From assembly GCA_965222995.1 (NCBI GenBank), contig OZ244977.1, positions 1,054,001 through 1,118,000 on the forward strand: DNA of 64,000 bases, read 5' to 3'. Of this stretch, positions 50,925-60,347 are shown in pieces. The notes under the pieces were generated by a model that saw nothing but the letters and a program-made list of their open reading frames with translations, ran no database searches and had not been told where the DNA came from. The DNA is from SB11 sp965222995 (GTDB lineage Bacteria; Bacteroidota; Bacteroidia; UBA8524). How positions within the stretch are numbered: the first letter of the stretch is position 1; the number at the start of each line of letters is the position of its first letter. The translations under genes and the position numbers were made by a program.

Positions 50925-51815
50925 CTAATTTTCTAAAATTAGTTTCTTAACAATTGATTTACCATTACTGGTTATTTTAAGTAAGTATATACCACTTTTC
51001 TGGCCATCAATATTTAAGTTTCGCTGCATTTTGGTTGAAGGAGTACTATAAAACGTATCCTTAAAAATTTCTTTGCCCTGCATATCGGTCACTAAAAGTT
51101 CTATTTCACCTGATGCTTCAGTTTCAAGGTCTAAGAATACCTTGCCATTACTTGGGTTAGGGTAAACATTTATATTCTTCAACGCCAAAGTTTTCTCACC
51201 TGCGGCTTGTTTAATTTGTGGATGCTTATTGGTTTTAATATCCTCATTATTTGGATCTTTAACTTCAATACTTTTAAAAATGGCAATCATCGTCACGTTT
51301 TTGGAACCACGCTCATCAACAAGGCTGTCAGCATCTACATTTATGTCTAACATCTTTATCAGTTGTAGTGCTTTTTCTCCATTTTCAACATTCATCAGCC
51401 TTTTTTTAGTTGCTTCATCAATCTCTACATGTTTCATTATCATATTTTCACCCAACATTACAGAGTCATCAATTATTACCTCAAAGCCTTCATTATTTCC
51501 TTCTTTCTTCCAGTTAAGCTGAATGAATTTATTTAATAAATCTTTACAAGTACTATCACTATACAGCTTTTTCAGTTGTTGGTCAATATCACCCATAGCC
51601 ATTTTCATTGTTTCTTTCTGAAAATTTTCTAACGCTTCTTTGCTATGGAAAGCAGTATCAATTACATGCTTTTCACCGTTCACATCATTATGCACCAACT
51701 TTAATCGGTATTCCTCTTTTTCAACTTTCTTTTCTTGTTGAGCAAAGGCTATACAGGGTACTAAATGCAGAAGGGCAAAAGCATACAATACAGTTAAAAT
51801 GTCTTTAGTTTTCAT
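50925..51815 (-). CDS. T9SS-secreted protein of unknown function
   Basis: The 296 residues start with a signal peptide (DILTVLYAFALLHLVPCIAFA) and end with a type A sorting domain: NINVYPNPSNGKVFLDL, GEIELLVTDMQGKEIFKD and GIYLLKITSNGKSIVKKL. The middle is helical and acidic with no domain I can name. It should be surface-exposed via the T9SS. It lies divergently next to a sensor kinase gene, 138 bases apart, and could be a target or signal partner of that system; this is inference. Confidence 0.8.
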   Translation of the reverse strand: MKTKDILTVLYAFALLHLVPCIAFAQQEKKVEKEEYRLKLVHNDVNGEKHVIDTAFHSKEALENFQKETMKMAMGDIDQQLKKLYSDSTCKDLLNKFIQLNWKKEGNNEGFEVIIDDSVMLGENMIMKHVEIDEATKKRLMNVENGEKALQLIKMLDINVDADSLVDERGSKNVTMIAIFKSIEVKDPNNEDIKTNKHPQIKQAAGEKTLALKNINVYPNPSNGKVFLDLETEASGEIELLVTDMQGKEIFKDTFYSTPSTKMQRNLNIDGQKSGIYLLKITSNGKSIVKKLILEN

Positions 51816-51940
51816 ATTATTAAAATTTTAGTTGATTTTTATATAGCAAACCTACTACTAGCCCTTATGGAAAAGCGTTAACAAAAACCTAAAAACTGTT
51901 AATGAAATGTTAAAGTCGGTCATAGGTATATTTTAGCCCA

Positions 51941-51948
51941 TACCTTTG
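51941..51948 (+). promoter_or_regulatory. -7 element TACCTTTG for the sensor kinase gene
   Basis: Perfect TANNTTTG ending 5 bases before the GTG start at 51954, in the divergent gap with the T9SS cargo gene; leaderless start predicted. Confidence 0.5.
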
Positions 51949-51953
51949 TATAG

Positions 51954-53444
51954 GTGAAAACATCTAGAATAAATACCGTAATAGTTTTAAGCCTTATATG
52001 CCTGGCGGCAGTGGTAGTACTGCAAGGCTTGTGGTTAAAACAAGCTGCAGAAAGTAACAGAAGCATGTTTGACTATGCCGTTAACGAAGCACTTAATAAC
52101 GCTGTAGCTAAGCGTGAAAAGAATATGGTGTTTAAAATGATGAAAGGAGGGGTGTTTAATGACTCATTTATCCAACAACTTGAAGTATTTCTTGACACCA
52201 ATGAAAACAATACTATTAGGCAAAAACAAGAAAACAGTCAGGTGGGAATAGATTCAGGCAAAAGAGTAACCATAAATTTATTAAAAGCAGAGACCAGAGA
52301 GTGGAGAGTGGAGGGAGATAGTTTTTCGGCAACTAAATGGAGGAGAGGGAGAGTAGATAGTATATTGCTTGATATTGTTAGCAGTATTAATATTGACAGC
52401 ATTAATGGGATAATTGCAGCATCGGATACCGAGTTAGACAGCTTAATAAGGGCTTCGTTATTACAGCAGGGCATAGAAAGTGATTTTGAATTTATGGTTA
52501 AAGCTTTTGGAGACAAACCAGCATATAAAACAGAGGGATATGAATTAAGCTTAAGTTCCGGAGAGTATGCTGTAAGCCTTAATCCTGCCGCTATAGAAGT
52601 GGGGGGAGTAAAGCTACATGTTCAGATAAAAAATAGAGAAGGGCATGTGTTAAAATTACTACTGCCTTTTGTGGTAGCGATGCTAGTATTTAGTATTATA
52701 ATTAGCGCAACATTCATTATTTCCATTCGTACCATCTTAAAGCAAAAGAAACTCAATATTATAAAGAACGACTTTATTAATAACATGACACATGAGTTTA
52801 AAACTCCAATTGCAACGATATCTCTCGCATCTGATACTTTAAAAAACGAAAAACCTACGCTAGAACAAATCAATCACTTTGCTGATATAATAAAACAAGA
52901 AAGCAAAAGCATGAACCAAAAGGTAGAGACAATACTGCAAATGGCTTTGGTAGAACAACAAGAAATTAAACTTAACAAAGAAAGGGTAGGAGTTAATTTA
53001 CTAGTAGAAAACGCTACCCAACATCATAAGCTTAAACTAGAAAATTTAGGCGGGGAAATGTCTTCTAGATTTCTTGAACCTGACTATGTGGTTAATGTTG
53101 ATAAACACCACATGGGGAATGTAATATCTAATATTATAGATAATGCTATAAAGTATGCTAGAGGAACACCACAAGTTGATATTAAGGTATTACAGCTAAA
53201 AGATAATATAGTTATTGATGTTGCCGACAAAGGTATCGGAATGTCGAAAGATGAGCAGAAACGAGTGTTTGATAAGTTTTATCGAGCAGAAAGTGGGAAC
53301 ATACACAATACCAAAGGCTTTGGTTTAGGGTTAAGTTATGCTTCTGAAATTATTAAGCTACACAATGGGCAAATACATATTGAGAGTGAGAAAGGGGTGG
53401 GAACTACGGTATCATTGACATTACCAATAGAGAATGAAGACTAA
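51954..53444 (+). CDS. Sensor histidine kinase (RprX-like)
   Basis: Inner-membrane sensor. The 496 residues have an N-terminal TM (about 8-28), a periplasmic sensor region (about 30-230), a second TM (about 233-257), then the kinase core: HisKA with NDFINNMTHEFKTPIATISLA (catalytic His in MTHEFKTP), N-box IDNAIKYARG, G1/G2 VADKGIGMSKDE and FGLGLSYASEI. It resembles RprX of Bacteroides. The start is GTG at 51954. It overlaps the response regulator gene by 11 bases. Signal unknown. Confidence 0.9.
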   Translation: MKTSRINTVIVLSLICLAAVVVLQGLWLKQAAESNRSMFDYAVNEALNNAVAKREKNMVFKMMKGGVFNDSFIQQLEVFLDTNENNTIRQKQENSQVGIDSGKRVTINLLKAETREWRVEGDSFSATKWRRGRVDSILLDIVSSINIDSINGIIAASDTELDSLIRASLLQQGIESDFEFMVKAFGDKPAYKTEGYELSLSSGEYAVSLNPAAIEVGGVKLHVQIKNREGHVLKLLLPFVVAMLVFSIIISATFIISIRTILKQKKLNIIKNDFINNMTHEFKTPIATISLASDTLKNEKPTLEQINHFADIIKQESKSMNQKVETILQMALVEQQEIKLNKERVGVNLLVENATQHHKLKLENLGGEMSSRFLEPDYVVNVDKHHMGNVISNIIDNAIKYARGTPQVDIKVLQLKDNIVIDVADKGIGMSKDEQKRVFDKFYRAESGNIHNTKGFGLGLSYASEIIKLHNGQIHIESEKGVGTTVSLTLPIENED

Positions 53445-54129
53445 ACCTGAAATACTACTAGTAGAAGATGATGAGAACTTTGGTGCCGTGCTAAAGTCTT
53501 TTTTAGAGATGCAAGGGTATACTATAACCTTATGTGATGATGGTGATAAGGGGTATGCTGCATTTAGAACTAAAGAGTATGATTTATGCTTGCTAGATGT
53601 GATGATGCCATACAAAGACGGGTTTACACTTGTCAATGAAATTAGAAAATACGATAGCTTGATACCACTGGTGTTTATTACAGCCAAAAACCAAAAACAC
53701 GATGTTTTGCAGGGCTTTGAAATTGGAGCTGACGATTATATAACTAAACCATTTGACAGTGAAATACTGGTGCATAAAATAAAAGCTTTATTACGAAGGA
53801 GTAATGGAAATGATAAGCAAACGAATGCTGATGAAACTATTGCAATTGGAAAGTTTGTATTTGATGCATCAATGCGGGTTTTGAAGATAGGGGATGAGCT
53901 GACACAACTATCACCTCGTGAGGCTGAATTGCTAAAGATGTTGTGTGATGTGGGTGATGGTGTGCTTGAACGTAGTAAAGCACTAAACCAACTTTGGGAA
54001 GAAGATAGTTATTTCACTGCTCGTAGCATGGATGTATACATTGCCCGCCTACGGAAATATTTTAAGGCAGACCCCTCAATAACCATCAAAAATATACAAC
54101 GCAAAGGGTTTAGGCTTGTTATTAATTAG
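53434..54129 (+). CDS. OmpR-family response regulator (RprY-like)
   Basis: DNA-binding response regulator partnering the kinase just upstream. The 231 residues hold a receiver domain (EILLVEDDENFGAVLKS; phospho-acceptor Asp in YDLCLLDVMMP; Lys in DDYITKPFDSEI) and a winged helix-turn-helix (LSPREAELLKMLCD; FTARSMDVYIARLRKYF; GFRLVIN end). The style matches Bacteroides RprY. Targets unknown; the divergent secreted-protein gene is a candidate. Confidence 0.93.
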   Translation: MKTKPEILLVEDDENFGAVLKSFLEMQGYTITLCDDGDKGYAAFRTKEYDLCLLDVMMPYKDGFTLVNEIRKYDSLIPLVFITAKNQKHDVLQGFEIGADDYITKPFDSEILVHKIKALLRRSNGNDKQTNADETIAIGKFVFDASMRVLKIGDELTQLSPREAELLKMLCDVGDGVLERSKALNQLWEEDSYFTARSMDVYIARLRKYFKADPSITIKNIQRKGFRLVIN

Positions 54130-54212
54130 TAGCTGTGGATAAGCAGTCATACTATATTTAGTTCAGTATCTGTGCGCAAAACATTTTCAATTCTTAATTT
54201 TAAATTTTTAAC

Positions 54213-55490
54213 CTAATATCCATACTTCTCTTTCCAGCGCTCCTTCAAAAACCGTCTTAGTTCGTTTTCTCGGGCATTATTGCTGGGTTCATATAGAGTA
54301 GTTCCGTCCACTTTTTCAGGTAAAAAATCCAGTTCTATAAAATTATTATCATGGTCGTGAGCGTATTTATAATCTTTACCGTAACCCTCATTTTTCATTA
54401 GTTTAGTTACGGCATTGCGTAAATGTAGCGGTACAGGCAAGTCTCCGGTTTTACCAACTAAACTTTCTGCATTTTTAATAGCCAAATACGAAGCATTACT
54501 TTTTGGGGAACTGGCTAAATACACTGCCGTTTGTGAAAGAATAATTCTCCCCTCAGGCATACCAATTTGTGTGATAGCTTGGAAGGTATTGGTAGCTAAT
54601 AGCAAAGCATTTGGGTTTGCATTACCAATATCTTCACTTGCCAAAATAACCATTCTACGAGCTATAAACTTAGGGTCTTCACCTCCCTTTAGCATTCGTG
54701 CCAGCCAGTATACAGCCGCATTAGGGTCGCTACCCCGCATAGACTTTATAAATGCCGAAATAATATCGTAATGCTGCTCACCACTTTTATCGTAAATAGC
54801 TATTTTATTTTGGGCGGCATTCATTACCCCATCATTGGTAATTATTTTTTTATCATCGGTTTGCTGGTTAATAGTCAGCTCTAAAAGATTTAACAGCTTT
54901 CGCCCGTCTCCTCCGCTTAAGTGAAACAATACCTCAGTTTCTTTTACCTCAAAACTTAGGTTTTTCAGTATCTCATCTTGGGTTAAAGCACGTTGCAAAA
55001 TCTCATTTAACTCTTCATCTTCTAAAGATTTTAGTATATATACCTGGCAACGAGAGAGAAGGGCAGATATAACCTCAAACGAAGGGTTTTCGGTAGTAGC
55101 CCCCATAAGAATTATTTTTCCCCGTTCAACTGCAGAAAGTAAGGCATCTTGCTGGGCTTTATTAAAACGGTGTATCTCATCAATAAACAAAATGCTCTTA
55201 CCCAAAGCATCGGCTCGTTTAAATACTTCCCTCACTTCTTTTACCCCTGCTTGTATGGCACTTAAAGCAAAAAAAGGAAGATTAAGGTAGTGGGCTATCA
55301 TTTGGGCAAGAGTAGTTTTTCCTACTCCGGGAGGTCCCCAAAAAATAAGTGAGGGTACTGTTCCACTTTCAATTGCTTTACGTAATACAGCACTTTCACC
55401 TACCAAGTGTTTTTGCCCTGTATATTCATCTAAATTTTGTGGGCGAAGCCTTTCTGCTAATGGGGCTAAGGTATTTTGTTCATTGAACAT
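54213..55490 (-). CDS. rarA: Replication-associated recombination ATPase RarA (MgsA)
   Basis: AAA+ ATPase acting at stalled replication forks. The 425 residues have Walker A (IFWGPPGVGKTTLAQM), Walker B (ILFIDEIHRF), sensor 1 (LMGATTENPSF) and the C-terminal RarA block RGSDPNAAVYWLARMLKGGEDP with YLAIKNAESLVGKTGDLPVP. The N-terminal PLAERLRPQNLDEYTGQKHL matches the clamp-loader-like lid. Monocistronic. Confidence 0.95.
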   Translation of the reverse strand: MFNEQNTLAPLAERLRPQNLDEYTGQKHLVGESAVLRKAIESGTVPSLIFWGPPGVGKTTLAQMIAHYLNLPFFALSAIQAGVKEVREVFKRADALGKSILFIDEIHRFNKAQQDALLSAVERGKIILMGATTENPSFEVISALLSRCQVYILKSLEDEELNEILQRALTQDEILKNLSFEVKETEVLFHLSGGDGRKLLNLLELTINQQTDDKKIITNDGVMNAAQNKIAIYDKSGEQHYDIISAFIKSMRGSDPNAAVYWLARMLKGGEDPKFIARRMVILASEDIGNANPNALLLATNTFQAITQIGMPEGRIILSQTAVYLASSPKSNASYLAIKNAESLVGKTGDLPVPLHLRNAVTKLMKNEGYGKDYKYAHDHDNNFIELDFLPEKVDGTTLYEPSNNARENELRRFLKERWKEKYGY

Positions 55491-55634
55491 AATAGTATTT
55501 TTGTTTGAAAATTAAACAAAAATATGTTTTAAAATTGAATATTAATAATTAGAGTATTAGGAATTGAGTTAATACTTTTATGCCTTGTTTTTGACGCTTT
55601 TCATCGTTATATTAATGTAGATTGAGAATTTTCC

Positions 55635-56405
55635 ATGGAAACTAAGAAAGAGATTGTAGAGAATTGGCTTACGCGGTATACCAATAGCCCCTTAGAGAAT
55701 TTTGGCGAGTATGTTTTGCTTACTAATTTTAGTGGGTATGTAAAGCGATTTGCTGAGCATTTTAATGTGAAAATATATGGCAAGGGAAAAGCTATGCAAA
55801 TGGCTACTGCCAATAATATTAGTATAGTAAACTTTGGTATGGGTAGCCCTAACGCGGCTACTATTATGGATTTACTAACTGCTATTCATCCTAAAGCTGT
55901 TTTATTTCTGGGTAAATGCGGCGGACTGAAAAAGAAAAACAAGATTGGTGATTTGATCTTGCCCATTGCTGCCATACGTGGTGAGGGAACATCAAACGAT
56001 TATTTGCCCCCTGAAGTGCCAGCATTACCTGCTTTTGCATTGCAAAAAGCCATAAGTTCTACCATAAGAGACTTTAAAAGCGATTATTGGACGGGAACCG
56101 TGTATACTACCAATAGACGAGTGTGGGAGCACGATAGAGAATTTAAGAAGTACTTACGTATATTAAGAGCTATGGCTGTTGATATGGAAACAGCTACTAT
56201 TTTTACTGTAGGTTTTGCCAATGAAATACCTAGTGGGGCATTACTATTGGTTAGCGACCAGCCTATGATTGCTGAAGGGGTGAAAACATCTGATAGCGAT
56301 AAAGTAGTAACTGAAAGCTTTGTAGAAAAGCATTTACAAATTGGTATAGAGTCGCTTTGTAAACTGAGGGATAATAATATTACCGTGAAGCACCTTATAT
56401 TTTAG
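55635..56405 (+). CDS. amn: AMP nucleosidase, short Bacteroidota type
   Basis: Cleaves AMP to adenine and ribose-5-phosphate, in purine salvage. The 256 residues align with the phosphorylase-like fold: VNFGMGSPNAATIMDLL, KAVLFLGKCGGLKKKNKIGD, PIAAIRGEGTSNDYLPPEVP, and VDMETATIFTVGF (catalytic Glu region). This short form lacks the extra N-terminal domain of the E. coli enzyme. Monocistronic between rarA and a frameshifted gene. Confidence 0.9.
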   Translation: METKKEIVENWLTRYTNSPLENFGEYVLLTNFSGYVKRFAEHFNVKIYGKGKAMQMATANNISIVNFGMGSPNAATIMDLLTAIHPKAVLFLGKCGGLKKKNKIGDLILPIAAIRGEGTSNDYLPPEVPALPAFALQKAISSTIRDFKSDYWTGTVYTTNRRVWEHDREFKKYLRILRAMAVDMETATIFTVGFANEIPSGALLLVSDQPMIAEGVKTSDSDKVVTESFVEKHLQIGIESLCKLRDNNITVKHLIF

Positions 56406-56407
56406 TA

Positions 56408-56826
56408 TTAATCAAACGGGTGTAAATCAGGTTCTAAATATTCTTTTTTGGGCAGTTCAGCAGTATAAATATCAAAACTGTAATGACTGTCCAATAAAGA
56501 TTTAAACTCATATTTCAGCCTTGGAAACTCTTTTATCAATGCTTTAAAATCATCGGATTTTGAGCGTTTGGTAAAATGGTGAACAGCTTTTACCGCTGCA
56601 ACAGAAACTGTTTTATTAAATCTTTCTTCTTTGCCTTTACTCTTAGCATACATAAATAATTGCTCACAAATGTTTTCACAGGCAGCATCAATACCATATT
56701 TTTTATATGTATCCACGCCAATCTCAGGTGTGCTTCATGAGTAAATGCCTTAAAAAAAGTTCCTGCTTTAAATTGTTGTTCAAAAGCATCATTACTTAGT
56801 AGGTAATGGTCTTCCAATTGCTTCAT
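56408..56826 (-). pseudogene. Frameshifted conserved hypothetical gene
   Basis: Two overlapping frames, 56590-56826 (HEAHLRLAWIHIKN...) and 56408-56716 (...TYKKYGIDAACENICEQ), read as one protein broken by a -1 shift in the T-run at 56699-56704 (six T; seven would restore WIHIKKYGIDAACENICEQL). The joined product of about 138 residues resembles a small Bacteroidota family with HEAHLRLAWIH, TVAAVKAVHHFTKRSK and EFPRLKYEFKSLL blocks. It may be a real mutation, a sequencing error or a slippage site. Function unknown. Confidence 0.7.
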
Positions 56827-56853
56827 AATATGTTTTCAAGAAAAGTGTAAGCC

Positions 56854-59800
56854 TTAAAAGTCGTACCCTAACCCAAATTGGGTAATTCGGTCGTTAAATC
56901 GTCCGTTAACAATACCCCAAGCCCAGTCTAAACGCAAATAATAGCCAAATATTCTAGAGCGTATGCCTATACCTGTGCTGCCCACAAAAGGGCTTTCAGA
57001 ATTTGTTACGGTTACTACATATCCCGGTCCTTGAACCACTTTTGTATTATAGGGTTGCTCTCCAAATGGAGAAGCATTATACCATGCTGTCCCAATGTCT
57101 ATAAACGGTACAAGCATAAAATTTCTTAGGTAATCAGCCCTAACCGGTTTTTGCGTTAAATATGCAGCCAACGGAATTCTTATTTCACTGTTAAGCAACA
57201 TATAATTACTGCCGTTACGTATATTTTGTATAAACCCTCTTAAACTATTAGCTTGCATTTGGAAAACGTATTGTGAGCCTTGTGCCCTTGATACATCATC
57301 ATTATATGAAGGGCCAACCCAGTTTTCAATACCGCCGATATAATATTGCACTTTTGCAGCACCTACTGAAGCATTTACAGTAAAACGGTTTGCCCATATA
57401 ATTTTGTGGTGCAGCTTAGTATATTTTCTATAGTCGAAACCTAAATTTATTACTTGTCTGGCTCCTTGTTCTAGGTTTTGGTAAAACTCTCCGAATATTT
57501 TGAAGCGGGTACCATAAGGAAGATTAATATCTATATTTTTAGTGTTGTCATACACCAGTTCGGTCTTGTTACCCAGCCAGCTAAGTTTATTATCAGGCAA
57601 TACTAAACTGGCACTATCGGTGCCCAAAATAATACTACGGTCTTGTCTGCCAATAACGTATGTTCTTAGGGCTACAGTTTCATTAAAAGGTATTTTAATC
57701 CCTCCCGAAGCTTGGTTAACAAGTTGCCTGTTTACAATTCCAAAATCATTACGGCGTGATAATCGGAAATAACTTACTTCCCAGTTTATCCTATGCTTCC
57801 TGTTTTGGTACTCAATAAAATAGTCGCTTCCGTTTAGTGAGAAAGGGATACGAACCCCAGCAGTAATACGGTGATTATTTAATAAATCACTCATGGTAGT
57901 TTTTACCTGTAGCAATATATTTTGATTAGCAAATATACTTGGACCGTTGCCATTGGTATTTAAATGATAATAGGTGTTGATGATACTATTATCAAGCTGA
58001 GATACATAATAATCGGGGAACATAGCAGTGAAAAAACTTTTTGCTATGCTTTTTTGTGCTGCATTGCCTTCAGTATCATCAATATCTTTTCTTCTGTTTA
58101 GTATGTAATCTTCAGGGAACTCAGTTTGGAAGAAAAACGCGCCAGAGTCTTCTTCAATTGTCTCTAGTGAGTCTTTGGGCACAATGGTGAAGTTTCCTTG
58201 TTCTGTTACTACATCTTCTTCCTTTTCAAGTATCAATGCCGTTTCAGGTACTTCATCTCCATAGTAAAAATTAACTTCGGTGCTCAACCTATATTCAGTA
58301 GGTACAATTTTTATGTATTGTGCGTCTTCTTCAATTTGGTCTGATACATTGGTTTCAAAAATCTGGTATTCGCCTTCATACATCAGCAAATTGTACTCGG
58401 CATCATCACTACTCGCCATATCGCGTCCCAACATGTTACGCTTATAATTGGTTAACGGGAAGTATTTATAGGTAGTGGTAGTATACTTTTTAACATTTAT
58501 ACTTTTTATGGAATCTCCAACTTTATACACTTTTCCGTTTATGGCAATTTCCAGTTGCTCACCAACGGGTAGGGGAGATGTGCTTAAAATAGAATCAACT
58601 GTATTATCAGTTTTGGTTATAACAGCCTTAGCATAAAGAAACCCTCTGGTTTCTTTACAAGTATACGCGTTATATATACCGCTAATGTCTGATGTAAAGG
58701 AATAGTATCCCGGTAAATAAAAAACAGGTTGTACCTCATTTACATAAGGGGTGTTTGTTATGCGTTTTAGTAAATTACTGGTAACCGGGTAGTTGTATAC
58801 AAAAACATCAAAGTTATTTTCAGGACGTAGTGTCTCAAAATATTTGGTTTTGAAGTTTAGCGAATCGTAAGGACGATTAGAGCTGAATATTATTTGTGTA
58901 TGCTCATCATTAAATCTGGGCCATAAATCGTCAAAAATATCGTTTGTTAGCTGGGTTAACTCTTTGGTATCCAAATCATACAAATACAAATCGGTTTGCC
59001 CGTTTTTTATGGCTGATAATAGTAAAGTTTTTTTATCAGCAAAATCATAGCTCAATACTTGGTCTATGGTTTTAGGTAAAGTGTGTTTGCCTGTAACCTT
59101 GGCGTCTTTATCAATGGTAACAAGCCTGGTTTCTCCTTTTTCAAAATAAATTACCCCCAAATTTCTCCCTTTAGGGTCCCAAGCAAGCACAGGGTAGTCG
59201 TAGTTTATTATTTGGTACCCTTCATGCTTTCCGCCTGTATATACTGTTTTTTCTTTCTTTTCACGCTTGTCATACACTTTTACCTTCCATAACCCGTTTT
59301 TGTTCATTACAAAGGCTATTTTTCTACCGTTAGGATGTGTTTTAAGCTGTGTATGAGGATATTTTGAAACATTATCGGGTATATTTAGTAGTTTTCTTGG
59401 TACAGTTCTATCAGCCTCTGTTTCGGCATACTTCTTTTTATAAAACTCTAGCCAATCGTTTATCAACTGGCGGCTATTTATACCCAGCGCATAACTAAAT
59501 GCACCTTCAAAACCTCTGCTAATGCGGGTTAAAAATAAAATTTCAGGTATTTGTTTTTTACCGTATTTAGTGGCTATATAATTCCATATACTATGCCCTG
59601 CAAGTATTGATTCTTCCTCACTAAGCCAGTTAAACTTTTCAAACTTTCCCGATATAATTCCATCTCTTACTCGGCTGTCTATTTCGGTGCTCCAATTTTC
59701 AGCAGAGTAGGAGGTAAGCCCCTTGAAGAACCATGAGGGCAGAAAGAGTAAACTTGATGATTGTACACGCTCTTGAATTGATGAGCCGTAAATCATCTCG

Positions 59801-60249
59801 CTTAAAATTATTTCGGCAATACCTTTTTTTATCTGACGTTCAAAATCGGCATGGGTACCATTGTAGTAGGCTATAACCTTATTATCTACTACATACGTAT
59901 ATCCGCCCACATTAAAAACCTGTTCTTTTAATCCTGTATTGCTTTGTTGTAAGTCCTCAATAGTATTAAAAATGGCAATCTCAATTTTTCCGCCAACCCT
60001 GTATGATAACAGGTTCTCAATTTCGGTTACCTTTTCTTCTGCAACCAGTTGTGCATACGCAGCAAGATTTTTGCCCCCCTCATAATAAAAGGCATCAATG
60101 CTTTCACTACTAAGCACTTGCCAATCCATATCTTTATAAGGAAGTCGGTTTTGACCAAAGGTGGTATTTAATCCCTGTGCATTTCCAGTAAATGGAAAAG
60201 CTAATAAGAGAAAGCTTATAAGGGGAATAAATTTTTTGGCTAATACCAT
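56854..60249 (-). CDS. Large outer-membrane protein: degenerate peptidase, TolB-like propeller and barrel
   Basis: A 1131-residue exported protein. Order: signal peptide (to about 24); a gluzincin-like helical domain (about 40-290) in which the HExxH helix is replaced by IAEIILSEMIYG before LPSWFFKGLTSY, so it is probably inactive; TolB-like propeller repeats (about 300-560, with HTQLKTHPNGRKIAFVMNKNG and FNDEHTQIIFSSNRPYDSL); then a linker and a C-terminal beta barrel ending IRSRIFGYYLRLDWAWGIVNG and RFNDRITQFGLGYDF. The terminal Phe and strand pattern suit an outer-membrane protein. Proximity to porV and porU suggests a T9SS or envelope role. Minus-strand -7 TAAGTTTG at 60258-60265 gives a near-leaderless start. 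Confidence 0.75.
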   Translation of the reverse strand: MVLAKKFIPLISFLLLAFPFTGNAQGLNTTFGQNRLPYKDMDWQVLSSESIDAFYYEGGKNLAAYAQLVAEEKVTEIENLLSYRVGGKIEIAIFNTIEDLQQSNTGLKEQVFNVGGYTYVVDNKVIAYYNGTHADFERQIKKGIAEIILSEMIYGSSIQERVQSSSLLFLPSWFFKGLTSYSAENWSTEIDSRVRDGIISGKFEKFNWLSEEESILAGHSIWNYIATKYGKKQIPEILFLTRISRGFEGAFSYALGINSRQLINDWLEFYKKKYAETEADRTVPRKLLNIPDNVSKYPHTQLKTHPNGRKIAFVMNKNGLWKVKVYDKREKKEKTVYTGGKHEGYQIINYDYPVLAWDPKGRNLGVIYFEKGETRLVTIDKDAKVTGKHTLPKTIDQVLSYDFADKKTLLLSAIKNGQTDLYLYDLDTKELTQLTNDIFDDLWPRFNDEHTQIIFSSNRPYDSLNFKTKYFETLRPENNFDVFVYNYPVTSNLLKRITNTPYVNEVQPVFYLPGYYSFTSDISGIYNAYTCKETRGFLYAKAVITKTDNTVDSILSTSPLPVGEQLEIAINGKVYKVGDSIKSINVKKYTTTTYKYFPLTNYKRNMLGRDMASSDDAEYNLLMYEGEYQIFETNVSDQIEEDAQYIKIVPTEYRLSTEVNFYYGDEVPETALILEKEEDVVTEQGNFTIVPKDSLETIEEDSGAFFFQTEFPEDYILNRRKDIDDTEGNAAQKSIAKSFFTAMFPDYYVSQLDNSIINTYYHLNTNGNGPSIFANQNILLQVKTTMSDLLNNHRITAGVRIPFSLNGSDYFIEYQNRKHRINWEVSYFRLSRRNDFGIVNRQLVNQASGGIKIPFNETVALRTYVIGRQDRSIILGTDSASLVLPDNKLSWLGNKTELVYDNTKNIDINLPYGTRFKIFGEFYQNLEQGARQVINLGFDYRKYTKLHHKIIWANRFTVNASVGAAKVQYYIGGIENWVGPSYNDDVSRAQGSQYVFQMQANSLRGFIQNIRNGSNYMLLNSEIRIPLAAYLTQKPVRADYLRNFMLVPFIDIGTAWYNASPFGEQPYNTKVVQGPGYVVTVTNSESPFVGSTGIGIRSRIFGYYLRLDWAWGIVNGRFNDRITQFGLGYDF

Positions 60250-60257
60250 GTAGATAG

Positions 60258-60265
60258 CAAACTTA
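60258..60265 (-). promoter_or_regulatory. -7 element TAAGTTTG for the 1131-residue protein gene
   Basis: Minus-strand TANNTTTG match ending 8 bases before the ATG at 60249. Confidence 0.45.
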
Positions 60266-60320
60266 CAGACTTATTTTTAAGTATTAAACTGTTTAACACC
60301 ACATTTTGTTGTAATGGTAA

Positions 60321-60328
60321 TAAATTTG
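60321..60328 (+). promoter_or_regulatory. -7 element TAAATTTG for the metallo-beta-lactamase-fold gene
   Basis: TANNTTTG match 19 bases before the ATG at 60348. Confidence 0.4.
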
Positions 60329-60347
60329 ATGCCAATATTTAACAGAT

